Positions 16,511 to 23,965 of a stretch of DNA of 34,119 nt are shown in pieces. The DNA comes from Bacteroidaceae bacterium (GTDB taxonomy: Bacteria; Bacteroidota; Bacteroidia; Bacteroidales; Bacteroidaceae). Position 1 is the stretch's first letter, and each line of letters opens with the position of its first letter. The stretch covers positions 1-34,119 of the forward strand of contig JAGCFP010000046.1 in the NCBI GenBank assembly GCA_017650045.1. The letters are read 5' to 3'. Below the pieces are notes generated by a model that made no database searches, was not told where the DNA came from, and saw nothing but the letters and a program-made list of their open reading frames with translations. The position numbers were made by a program, and so were the translations under genes.

Positions 16511-17817
16511 ACCTCTTCTGTCTTAGTCTCCTTGGGAAACCAAAGAGAGAATTTACTGTATTCCCCTTTCACACTGTCCACATCCACCTTACCACCATGG
16601 GCTTCGAGTATCCGACTGACAAGGTTCAGTCCGAGTCCGAAGCCCGAGGCGCCTCCTATCTTGCTGCGCTGGGTGGCTTCTCCGCGTTCAAATTTCTCGA
16701 AAATCACTTTTAAATCTTCAGGAGAAATACCCAGTCCATCGTCTTTCACGCTGACTATCACATGCCCGAAGGTCTCATGCGATGCGATCTCTATCCGAAC
16801 CTTCTCCCCAGAATACTTAATGGCATTATCGATGAGATTACTCAGTGCCTCACTCAGGTATTGGGGATCAGCCATGACGAAAGGCGTTTTCAACTCCGTA
16901 TCGAATGACACGTCCTTCCCTGCTTTCAGCGTAAAACGTTGAATCAGGTCATCCACCAATGAACGCAGTTCCACCTTATCTATATGTAATTCCAACCGGT
17001 GATTCTCCAAACGGGAAAGTGTCAGAATCTTATTGGTCAGTGCCAAAAGTTGCGAAGCCTCATCCTCGGCAATTCCCATGTACTTATCCTTCAGGGCTTC
17101 CTTACCCTCCAACTTCCCACTCCGTAGGCTTCGCAGACTCATGATAATGCTGCTGAGAGGTGTCTTCATGTCGTGCACCATCGCATAGGTAAAATCCTGC
17201 CGCAAGGTGGCGATCTTGTCCTGCTGACGGATAAAACGTATCTGCTGGAGGATGCTCCAAATCACCAGCGTCAGCAATACCAACGAAGCCATGATCAGGG
17301 CAATCATACGTCCGAAGATAATGGTATAGGGATTGTCCACCAACATACGGATACCGTGCGTACGCTCATAGTTCACAGCTACCGCCTGCGAAGCCACAAA
17401 TCCACCGAAATGAAGCTTAAAGCGAGGGTTGCTGGTGGCCATCACCCTCCCCGTAGAGGCTTCCACCAAGTCGATGGTAATCTCGTTGGTGATGTCGCGC
17501 TCCAACAGTATCTCTTTGGCAATGGAATCTACCTGCACTAAAGAAACGGGGATACCCTCTTCATTCAGGGCCTCGTTGAATCTGGTCAGCTCATCAGCCC
17601 TTCCATCAAACTCTAACGCCGTGGAGGTACTGTCGGCATAAAACAGATCTAAACGTAAATCGCGCTCTTTCAGCAACGATTCCTCCACCAAGTCGGTCAG
17701 CTCCTTCTCCAGATCGTCTTTCAGCAACTGATAGGTATTGTACAGCCACAAGCATTGAAGAGCGACAATAAATGCCACTCCCAGCAAAGCAATCAGTACA
17801 CTACTTCTCAATTTCAT
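16507..17817 (-). CDS. Membrane sensor histidine kinase
   Basis: 436 residues from the ATG at 17817 (MKLRSSVLIALLGVAFIVA); an upstream GTG at 17826 is less likely. Two membrane segments (about 8-28 and 170-192) bracket a periplasmic sensor region of about 140 residues. The H-box is FTYAMVHDMKTPLSSIIMS (His about 215). The ATPase domain has the N box LSNLIDNAIKYS, G1 VKDDGLGIS, F box FEKFERGE and G2 GFGLGLNLV. It starts 9 bp after the flippase-HAD gene and overlaps the regulator by 4 bp. Being inside the lipid-type operon, it may sense the product or state of the envelope. Confidence 0.93.
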   Translation of the reverse strand: MKLRSSVLIALLGVAFIVALQCLWLYNTYQLLKDDLEKELTDLVEESLLKERDLRLDLFYADSTSTALEFDGRADELTRFNEALNEEGIPVSLVQVDSIAKEILLERDITNEITIDLVEASTGRVMATSNPRFKLHFGGFVASQAVAVNYERTHGIRMLVDNPYTIIFGRMIALIMASLVLLTLVIWSILQQIRFIRQQDKIATLRQDFTYAMVHDMKTPLSSIIMSLRSLRSGKLEGKEALKDKYMGIAEDEASQLLALTNKILTLSRLENHRLELHIDKVELRSLVDDLIQRFTLKAGKDVSFDTELKTPFVMADPQYLSEALSNLIDNAIKYSGEKVRIEIASHETFGHVIVSVKDDGLGISPEDLKVIFEKFERGEATQRSKIGGASGFGLGLNLVSRILEAHGGKVDVDSVKGEYSKFSLWFPKETKTEEV

Positions 17818-17826
17818 AACCACCAC

Positions 17827-19533
17827 TTAAAGCAGCAACTTTTCCAGTTCACTAAGTTGCATGATACATGTAATACCTGGAACCACAGCCGTTTCATCGG
17901 GACAGCATTTGATGATGTGACAACCTAATGAGAGGGCTGGATTGACATCGTTCTTCTGCGAGTCGCCCACCACAATCACTTCATCGGGCAGGAAGCCTTC
18001 TTGCTCTATTGCCAACTTCCACAAGGCAGGATCGGGTTTACGAATCCCCGCTATCGTGGAGTCGGTAATGGAATGGAAGAGGTCTGCCACACCCATGCTC
18101 TCTAAAACGGCTTTCAGATTTCCGTAATAGTTGGACACCACAAAGAGGGTGTATTTATTCTTCAGCTTTTCCAATACGGGTTTCGCCTGTTTCACATAGT
18201 CTGTAGAGAACTCTGTTACCAGTCGGGCTGCCTCTGCAGGTAAGGTGTTACGGTTGTACTCGGTATCTTCCACCAATCCACGACGGATAAGGTCGTCGAA
18301 CTGGAACCGTGTCTTGTAGGTCTGCACATCGAGCAGGGTATCCGCGACCTTCACAGGATTCAGGCGCTCCATCTCACGCTCGGCAAAGACATAGGAGTCC
18401 CAGAAGCTCTCGCGGGTAAGTGAGAGGCCCAGCTTTTCATTATACACCTTAATATAAACCTGCGCCCAATGCAGGAACGGAGAATCCAACGTACCACCGA
18501 AATCGAAGGCCAAGGCCTTTACCTTACTACCACTCACCATATCTTTCATGTTTTTATTTCCTACCTTCATCAGTGCCAGTCCAATCACTATCCATACCAT
18601 CTCACGGATACGGGTAATCAAGGCAGCATAGACACCGTATGCTCCTGCCACAGAGATACCATTTACCGCCAAGGCAAAGCCACCTTCACGTCCACCCAAC
18701 TGCATCGGCATGAAGAAGAGCAGATTGGCCATCAGGGAAGAGAATGCCAGAATCAAGATACAATCCACAAAGCTCACATTGGTTGTCAGCACATTGAGGA
18801 TGAGCCAGACCTCTCCGCAACTCACCACACGTGCCAGATACTCCAGGAACAAGGATCCATAGAACGAACGCTTGTCCTGTTTATGCACCAGAGCTATCTG
18901 CTGGTCGATATTCTCCAACTTCGCCCGGTTCTTCTCCGCGAAGGCAATGGCATATTTCTTCAGGAAAGGAATCTTACTCGCTAAGTTCATGCACGCCACT
19001 GCCATGCCATGACGGTAGCCTTTGATAAAGAGCGTACCCAACGTCAGACAGAAGAGCGTGATGAATCCCATCAAGATGCCCATGCTCCAGTTCACTGGAT
19101 AGAAGAATATGTAAATCAGTACCGAACTCATCCAGAAGCAGAAATGGCTGAAGATGTGCATCATCACATAGAGAATCACCGATGAGGTGGCTCGCTCCAC
19201 TCCCACATAGGGTGTCAGTTCCATAATGCGGTAAGGCTCCCCACCCATCAGTCCCACAGGCGTGACATAGTTGAGCGCAAATCCAGAAACGGAATACTTA
19301 TAGAGTCGCCAGAACGGAATAGTCACCGGTCCAGAGCTATGCAAGATGACGTACCATGAGCAAGTATTGATGACATATACCACCAGCCACAACAAGATAA
19401 TGAGAGGCAAGTAATAGCCCGCACGCTGCAGATTATGCCATAATTCCTCGTAACTCATATTCATGGTCAGCAACATGATGACCACTGCCACCACGCCAAA
19501 CGCCAAGAATATGTTACGATACTTGCTTTTCAT
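17827..19533 (-). CDS. Fusion of a YbhN/UPF0104-type flippase-like membrane domain and a HAD-family hydrolase
   Basis: 568 residues. Residues about 1-325 hold about eight membrane segments with the pattern of lysylphosphatidylglycerol-synthase-TM/UPF0104 proteins (NYVTPVGLMGGEPYRIMEL, FFMPMQLGGREGGFALA). After a short linker (KVGNKNMKDMVSGSK), residues about 337-568 are a HAD hydrolase: motif I AFDFGGTLDSP, motif II LFVVSNY, motif III Lys in GIRKPDPALW, motif IV VVGDSQKNDV. Motif I has Gly in place of the second Asp, a variant seen in a subset of HAD enzymes. The membrane half suggests lipid transport or flipping; the HAD half would be a cytoplasmic phosphatase if the linker keeps it inside. 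It starts 6 bp after the CDP-alcohol phosphatidyltransferase gene. Confidence 0.88.
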   Translation of the reverse strand: MKSKYRNIFLAFGVVAVVIMLLTMNMSYEELWHNLQRAGYYLPLIILLWLVVYVINTCSWYVILHSSGPVTIPFWRLYKYSVSGFALNYVTPVGLMGGEPYRIMELTPYVGVERATSSVILYVMMHIFSHFCFWMSSVLIYIFFYPVNWSMGILMGFITLFCLTLGTLFIKGYRHGMAVACMNLASKIPFLKKYAIAFAEKNRAKLENIDQQIALVHKQDKRSFYGSLFLEYLARVVSCGEVWLILNVLTTNVSFVDCILILAFSSLMANLLFFMPMQLGGREGGFALAVNGISVAGAYGVYAALITRIREMVWIVIGLALMKVGNKNMKDMVSGSKVKALAFDFGGTLDSPFLHWAQVYIKVYNEKLGLSLTRESFWDSYVFAEREMERLNPVKVADTLLDVQTYKTRFQFDDLIRRGLVEDTEYNRNTLPAEAARLVTEFSTDYVKQAKPVLEKLKNKYTLFVVSNYYGNLKAVLESMGVADLFHSITDSTIAGIRKPDPALWKLAIEQEGFLPDEVIVVGDSQKNDVNPALSLGCHIIKCCPDETAVVPGITCIMQLSELEKLLL

Positions 19534-19539
19534 AATCTC

Positions 19540-20448
19540 TCACTTTTCAATCTCTTTCAGCATTTGCTCGCTGTGCTGCTCATGCTTGTAGATCATATAC
19601 ACCAAGAGGATATTCAGCACGGTGAGTTCAAAGACGAAGTACAACCAGGGCATCCGTAGGAACAGGGAGATAAACAGCACTATCACACGCGTGTTGAACG
19701 AAAGGATGTTGGTGTATTTCATCAGGGGCAGACTACCTGCACGGAACTTATCGCGCAATTCCTGTGGCGCTTCAGCACCTCCATAGATTTCCAAGAATCT
19801 GTCGAAGAAACGCTGAAACTTCGGAGAGAGTTGCTCCTGTTTCCTGCAATAGTCCTTATAAACCCACAGGAACAGCTTACGGATGAAATCGTGCTTCCAG
19901 GAAAGCTGACGATAGAGCTCTTCCTGCTGGTCGGAACGATCATGCTCACTCCCCTGCTTCCCTTTCAGGAAGAACAGATGAATGTTACGGTAATAATCGG
20001 CCATAGCAGCCTGCTTACTGTGACAGAATCCGGCAGCAGCAGCTAAGAGGACAATCCAGAAACCCCATGTGGGATAGAGTCTGCACACGATGGCAAAGTA
20101 GATGGCGATGAACCAACAGTCGCCCGACATGCCATCGAGGATACGTCCCAATTCTGATTTCTGTCCGGTGAGACGTGCCAACTGTCCATCGGCACTGTCG
20201 TACTGATTGGCCCAAACCAACAACAACATCCCGATAACATTCACCCAAAGGTTGTCGAAATAAAACAGGATGCCTGCTGCCACCCCTAAGAAGATGGAAG
20301 CAATGGTAATGGCATTGGGAGTGACACCCAACTTATTGAAAAACAGTGCCCATCGATACCCTAAAGGGCGATAGAAGACCAAGTCTATCCACTCCTCGGT
20401 ATCCGCTGATTTCAGCGAGGCCTGTATGTCAAGGTTTTTCTGTTCCAT
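19540..20448 (-). CDS. CDP-alcohol phosphatidyltransferase family membrane enzyme
   Basis: 302 residues with about six membrane segments. The family motif is visible in ANQYDSADGQLARLTGQKSE followed by LGRILDGMSGDCWF: D-x2-D-G-x2-A-R-x8-G-x3-D, then the last Asp after four residues (GMSG) rather than the usual three. The enzymes transfer a phospho-alcohol from a CDP-linked donor to an acceptor alcohol in the membrane, with release of CMP. The substrate is unknown. A charged insertion (GKQGSEHDRSDQQEELYRQ) sits after the active-site region. The upstream genes encode a nucleotidyltransferase, which could make the CDP-activated donor, and an ATP-grasp protein; gaps are 3 and 6 bp. Confidence 0.88.
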   Translation of the reverse strand: MEQKNLDIQASLKSADTEEWIDLVFYRPLGYRWALFFNKLGVTPNAITIASIFLGVAAGILFYFDNLWVNVIGMLLLVWANQYDSADGQLARLTGQKSELGRILDGMSGDCWFIAIYFAIVCRLYPTWGFWIVLLAAAAGFCHSKQAAMADYYRNIHLFFLKGKQGSEHDRSDQQEELYRQLSWKHDFIRKLFLWVYKDYCRKQEQLSPKFQRFFDRFLEIYGGAEAPQELRDKFRAGSLPLMKYTNILSFNTRVIVLFISLFLRMPWLYFVFELTVLNILLVYMIYKHEQHSEQMLKEIEK

Positions 20449-20451
20449 ATC

Positions 20452-21297
20452 CTATACCGTTTTCTTCAAAATCAGTTCACTGATGGCATCCGCAGCTTCC
20501 TCCCGACAAGGTGCAAAGCTGGGCCAGTCATTAAAATCGATGATGCGCATACTGCCGTCTGCTGCTACGATGGCATCTCCCCCATAGACATCGACCTGCA
20601 GCACTGAAGCTGCCTGATTGCAAATCTGCTGCAATGTCTCCACCTTAAAAGGAATGCCCGTAGGCTCCCCGTTGATCTTCTCCAGGCCGAACTTGGAATG
20701 CTTCATCTCAAACGGATAGAACCAGTAGAAAAAGTTGGTCCCGTTCACACCATAGAACTTGATGAGGTCGCCCTCCAGGTGCTCGTTCACCACTACCCGA
20801 CTGATTCCTCTCAAGGCATATTCCGACAATAGGCTTCGCAGTTCTTCCTCATTACGCACGTAACTCACATCCTCTTTGTGAATGGCATGGAAGTCGGCTC
20901 GCTTTATCCAACAGGGCATTGGTAAGTTAGCGGGTAATTTTTCGCTAACTTGCAAAAAAAGACTCCGTGGATGAGGAACCCCTGCATCGAGCAACAAGCG
21001 TGTCATGCGCTCACGGGTACAGTTCTCTATCCCAAACCCTGAATTCACAGCGATACATCCAGTCTCTTCATAACGTTGCAGACGCTTTACCGCTTCCTTG
21101 CTGCGAATCATGGTGACAATCTCATGTTCCGACAACTCCCGCGCCAGAAACTCCTGTTCGGTGTAGAAATGCACCTCATGCCTGGCATGCTTCAGACGCT
21201 CTGCCACAGCATTGAAAATGGCAGCATCATTCCCGATGTGATTCGGGGAATAAAGCGTGTGTCGCTGCACGGCAGCAAATGTCCGTTTATCGTTCAT
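20452..21297 (-). CDS. ATP-grasp-type protein of unknown substrate
   Basis: 281 residues. The central and C-terminal parts show an ATP-grasp layout: PMPCWIKRADFHAIHKEDVSYV (nucleotide-binding strand with the conserved Lys), VVVNEHLEGDLIKFYGV (hinge and adenine-binding E-H), and the Mg-binding end VYGGDAIVAADGSMRIIDFNDW with D and N residues. ATP-grasp enzymes join a carboxylate to an amine, thiol or similar via an acylphosphate; some phosphorylate sugars or inositols. Here it is between a nucleotidyltransferase (4-bp overlap) and a CDP-alcohol phosphatidyltransferase (3-bp gap), so it probably modifies or prepares the polar head group. The N-terminal 100 residues have no domain I recognise. 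Confidence 0.75.
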   Translation of the reverse strand: MNDKRTFAAVQRHTLYSPNHIGNDAAIFNAVAERLKHARHEVHFYTEQEFLARELSEHEIVTMIRSKEAVKRLQRYEETGCIAVNSGFGIENCTRERMTRLLLDAGVPHPRSLFLQVSEKLPANLPMPCWIKRADFHAIHKEDVSYVRNEEELRSLLSEYALRGISRVVVNEHLEGDLIKFYGVNGTNFFYWFYPFEMKHSKFGLEKINGEPTGIPFKVETLQQICNQAASVLQVDVYGGDAIVAADGSMRIIDFNDWPSFAPCREEAADAISELILKKTV

Positions 21298-22004
21298 CTC
21301 TTTGTTTCCTTCATAAATGCTTCCGCCTTACGGATATCCTCCGCATGGTCGATGTCTATCACCTTACTGAAATTGAAAGCCCGCACATGCAATCCTGCAT
21401 CCACCAGGTATTGCTGGAATCCTCGCATACGACTCACGCCTTTCTCCATCGCTTCTGGAAGGAGTGCCAAAGCACGTTCATTCATGCAATAGATGCCTCC
21501 AGAGACGTACTTACAACCCTCGTAGGCCTGATTCGCATAGCCCGTAATACGCATGCTGGGTTCCTCTACCTTTACGTAGAGGGGCTTCTCATCGTCTATA
21601 TAGCTGGTTACCCCCATCAATGCATCGTCAGCCGTATTCGTGGCAAACGCCTGAATATACGCGCTAAACTCCTGTTCATGGAAGATAGGATCCACGGTAG
21701 TCAGACAGAACTTACTGCCTTCCAGATATGGTTTCAATTCGTAGAAACTGTGGAAAGAACTGGGAGTGGACTTGATGACTACATTCAGAGGAACGGGCAA
21801 TTCCTGGGCCTTGAGAAACTGGTGCACCTCGGTCATCTCCTCATTGGTAATCAGTGAAATGCTCTCTGCGCCATTGGCGAGGAAGATACGCAGGAGACGA
21901 CCCAACAAAGGTTCTCCTCCCACTTTTACCAAAGGCTTAGGAGCTTCCACACCCTCAGATACCAGACGTGAACCCAATCCGGCGGCTATAAGACCAAATT
22001 TCAT
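21294..22004 (-). CDS. NTP-transferase-family nucleotidyltransferase
   Basis: 236 residues. The N-terminus has the sugar-phosphate nucleotidyltransferase signature FGLIAAGLGSRLVSEGVEAPKPLVKVGGEPLL (G-x-G-x-R and P-K-x-L). A metal-binding Asp is in CLTTVDPIF, and the C-terminal active-site region contains VIDIDHAEDI. It would activate a sugar- or alcohol-phosphate with CTP or another NTP. As the first gene of the run and upstream of a CDP-alcohol phosphatidyltransferase, a cytidylyltransferase role is likely, by analogy with inositol- or glycerol-phosphate cytidylyltransferases. A -7 promoter element lies 23 bp upstream. Confidence 0.88.
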   Translation of the reverse strand: MKFGLIAAGLGSRLVSEGVEAPKPLVKVGGEPLLGRLLRIFLANGAESISLITNEEMTEVHQFLKAQELPVPLNVVIKSTPSSFHSFYELKPYLEGSKFCLTTVDPIFHEQEFSAYIQAFATNTADDALMGVTSYIDDEKPLYVKVEEPSMRITGYANQAYEGCKYVSGGIYCMNERALALLPEAMEKGVSRMRGFQQYLVDAGLHVRAFNFSKVIDIDHAEDIRKAEAFMKETKR

Positions 22005-22026
22005 AGTATATCCTAATTAAAACGCA

Positions 22027-22034
22027 CAAATTTA
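22027..22034 (-). promoter_or_regulatory. -7 element for the seven-gene operon
   Basis: CAAATTTA on the plus strand (TAAATTTG on minus) fits the TAnnTTTG consensus 23 bp upstream of the nucleotidyltransferase ATG. No good -33 TTTG was found 19-20 bp further up, so activation by a regulator is possible. Confidence 0.5.
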
Positions 22035-22056
22035 CGCTTTTTCTGTGAATAATTAC

Positions 22057-22064
22057 TATCTTCG
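22057..22064 (+). promoter_or_regulatory. Weak -7 candidate for the MalY/PatB-type gene
   Basis: TATCTTCG differs by one base from TAnnTTTG and lies 66 bp before the ATG at 22130. No clear -33 element is present. Confidence 0.3.
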
Positions 22065-22129
22065 TACGATTAATTAATTCTCCCCACTCTCTGAAGTGGC
22101 ATTAGATAACTTTAACCTTAAACGATAAT

Positions 22130-23311
22130 ATGGTATTTGATTTCGATGAAGTCTTAGACAGACGTGGTACAGATTCTGTGAAATGGGATGGACTGAAAGA
22201 GTTTTTCGGTCGGGAAGACTTGCTCTCCATGTGGGTGGCCGATATGGATTTCCGCACGCCTCCCTGTGTGATAAAAGCGATTCAGGAACGGTTAGATCGT
22301 GGCGTGTTGGGATATACCATACCCAACGATAAATGGTACTACGCCTTCATCTGTTGGCAGCAGAAGCACCACGATTGGGAAGTGAATGCCTGGGAGATGA
22401 TGCACATGCCCGGCATCGTACGTGGATTGGCTTTCGCACTGCAATGTTTCACGGAAGTGGGTGACCGTGTACTGGTGATTCCTCCCGTCTATCATCCGTT
22501 CTTCCTGGTACCCGAGAAGAACCACCGCAAAGTGGTCTATTCCTCACTGATCATCGATGAGCAGGATGAGATCCAGCTGGACTTTGAACAACTGGAACGG
22601 GACATGCAGGATTGTAAAGTGTTTATCCTCTGCAACCCCCACAATCCGGGTGGACGTGTATGGACACGCGAGGAGCTCTTGCGGATAGCTGAAATCTGTG
22701 AGCGAAACAATGTCCTGGTTCTGTCGGATGAAATCCACTGTGACCTTACCCTTCCACCATATAAGCACATCCCGTTTGCATCTGTCAACCAATGGACGAG
22801 GGAGCACACCATCACCTTCATGGCGCCCAGCAAGACTTTCAACATGCCGGGCATTTCCACCTCCATCTGTGTCATTCAGAACCCCACATTGTGGGAACAG
22901 TTCCATACATACATGGAAGCCAGTGAACTGGAAATGGGTAATGTGTTCTCCTATACTAGTGCTGCTGCAGCATACAGTGAAGGAGAAGAATGGTTACTCC
23001 AACTCAAGGCATACCTTCTGGAGAACATCGACTTCACGCAAGCGTTCCTAAAAGAGCACCTCCCCATGGTGAGCATGGTTCGCCCGCAAGCTTCCTACCT
23101 CATTTTCCTCGACTTCCAAAAACTGGGATGGAGCCAGGAAATGCTGACACGTGTCGTCCTTGAAGACGCCCATCTGGCACTCAATGATGGTACCATGTTT
23201 GGGCAAAGAGGCGAAGGTTTCCTGCGTCTCAATGTCGGGTGTCCTAAGTCCGTTTTAAACAAAGCCTTACACCAATTGGCAGATGCTATTTACAAAAAAT
23301 TGAATATTTAA
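22130..23311 (+). CDS. MalY/PatB-type PLP enzyme (aminotransferase fold, probable C-S beta-lyase)
   Basis: 393 residues, a full-length class I/II aminotransferase-fold protein. The N-terminus is typical of MalY/PatB (RRGTDSVKWDGL, LSMWVADMDFRTPP). PLP site: CNPHNPGGRVW (phosphate and ring contacts), VLSDEIHCDL with D200 for the pyridine nitrogen, and the Schiff-base Lys in FMAPSKTFNMPG (K235). The C-terminus has FLRLNVGCP with the carboxylate-binding Arg. The group usually cleaves cystathionine or cysteine to release thiols, pyruvate and ammonia. It is monocistronic, divergent from the seven-gene run and followed by the DUF4332 gene with its own promoter. Confidence 0.92.
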   Translation: MVFDFDEVLDRRGTDSVKWDGLKEFFGREDLLSMWVADMDFRTPPCVIKAIQERLDRGVLGYTIPNDKWYYAFICWQQKHHDWEVNAWEMMHMPGIVRGLAFALQCFTEVGDRVLVIPPVYHPFFLVPEKNHRKVVYSSLIIDEQDEIQLDFEQLERDMQDCKVFILCNPHNPGGRVWTREELLRIAEICERNNVLVLSDEIHCDLTLPPYKHIPFASVNQWTREHTITFMAPSKTFNMPGISTSICVIQNPTLWEQFHTYMEASELEMGNVFSYTSAAAAYSEGEEWLLQLKAYLLENIDFTQAFLKEHLPMVSMVRPQASYLIFLDFQKLGWSQEMLTRVVLEDAHLALNDGTMFGQRGEGFLRLNVGCPKSVLNKALHQLADAIYKKLNI

Positions 23312-23321
23312 TCAAAAAAAT

Positions 23322-23352
23322 TTTGTTTTTAATTTTAGATATACTATTTTTG
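23322..23352 (+). promoter_or_regulatory. Promoter of the DUF4332 gene
   Basis: TTTG (23322-23325), 19 bp, TATTTTTG (23345-23352), 37 bp before the ATG at 23389. Flanked by A/T-rich tracts (an UP-like region). Confidence 0.75.
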
Positions 23353-23388
23353 AAACAAAATATATAAATAACCTTATTTTTTTTAGCC

Positions 23389-23796
23389 ATGGCATACAAA
23401 ATTATTGACATCGAAGGCATCGGTCCTGTGTACTCAGAGAAGCTGATTGCTGCAGGTATCACCACTCCTGGTGAGTTATTGGAAAGATGCGCTGCTCCTG
23501 CTGGCCGTAAGGCTTTGGCAGAGGAAACTGGCATCAGTTATGATCTTATCCTGACTTGGACAAACCATGCAGATTTGTTCCGTATCAAGGGCATTGGTCC
23601 TCAGTTCTCAGAGTTGTTGGAAGCAGCTGGTGTTGACACTGTAAAGGAACTTTCACACCGTGTTCCAGAGAACTTGCAAAAGAAGTTGGAAGAGACCAAT
23701 GAGGAGAAGCACCTCACCCGTCGTGTTCCTGTAGTGAAAGAAGTGAGGAAGATGATCGAGCAGGCTAAGGCTTTGCCTCCAGTAATGACTTATTAA
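23389..23796 (+). CDS. DUF4332 helix-hairpin-helix protein
   Basis: 135 residues with two helix-hairpin-helix-like motifs: IEGIGPVYSEKLIAAGITTPGELL (about 7-32) and IKGIGPQFSELLEAAGVDTVKEL (about 66-90). This is the DUF4332 pattern. HhH motifs bind DNA backbone non-specifically, so DNA or RNA binding is likely; no catalytic residues are seen. It has its own promoter and is followed immediately by a heptad-repeat array and a bidirectional terminator. The strong promoter, the small size and the codon choice suggest high expression (inference). Confidence 0.9.
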   Translation: MAYKIIDIEGIGPVYSEKLIAAGITTPGELLERCAAPAGRKALAEETGISYDLILTWTNHADLFRIKGIGPQFSELLEAAGVDTVKELSHRVPENLQKKLEETNEEKHLTRRVPVVKEVRKMIEQAKALPPVMTY

Positions 23797-23852
23797 GTTT
23801 AGAGTTTAGAGTTTAGGGTTTAGAGCTCAGAACTTAGAACTTAAAGCTTAGA
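23797..23852 (+). repeat. Eight tandem 7-bp repeats (RYTTAGA type), left arm
   Basis: In exact 7-bp register: GTTTAGA, GTTTAGA, GTTTAGG, GTTTAGA, GCTCAGA, ACTTAGA, ACTTAAA, GCTTAGA. The array begins at the first base after the DUF4332 stop codon (23794-23796). Bases 23805-23828 are the perfect reverse complement of 23914-23937. Confidence 0.85.
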
Positions 23853-23854
23853 GG

Positions 23855-23891
23855 AAAAAATCGTCCCGAGCCGAATGGCCCGGGACTTTTT
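23855..23891. terminator. Bidirectional intrinsic terminator between convergent genes
   Basis: A-run (23855-23860), stem GTCCCGAGCC (23863-23872) / GGCCCGGGAC with one mismatch and a GAAT loop, then TTTTT. It can serve both the DUF4332 gene and the convergent metallopeptidase gene. The heptad arrays form an outer pair of arms around it. Confidence 0.85.
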
Positions 23892-23916
23892 ATTCTTAAA
23901 TTCTCAAGGGTTGGAG

Positions 23917-23965
23917 CTCTAAACCCTAAACTCTAAATCCTAAACTCTAAACCCTCACCTCTAAT
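23917..23965 (-). repeat. Seven tandem 7-bp repeats, right arm of the inverted heptad array
   Basis: On the plus strand: CTCTAAA, CCCTAAA, CTCTAAA, TCCTAAA, CTCTAAA, CCCTCAC, CTCTAAT, ending at the base before the stop codon of the metallopeptidase gene (23966-23968). It is the reverse complement of the left-arm family. Confidence 0.85.

Noticed and set aside
23797-23965. Telomere-like TTTAGGG repeats as evidence of a linear replicon end or eukaryotic contamination
   Set aside because: The arrays are short, inverted and lie between ordinary bacterial genes with a terminator in the middle.
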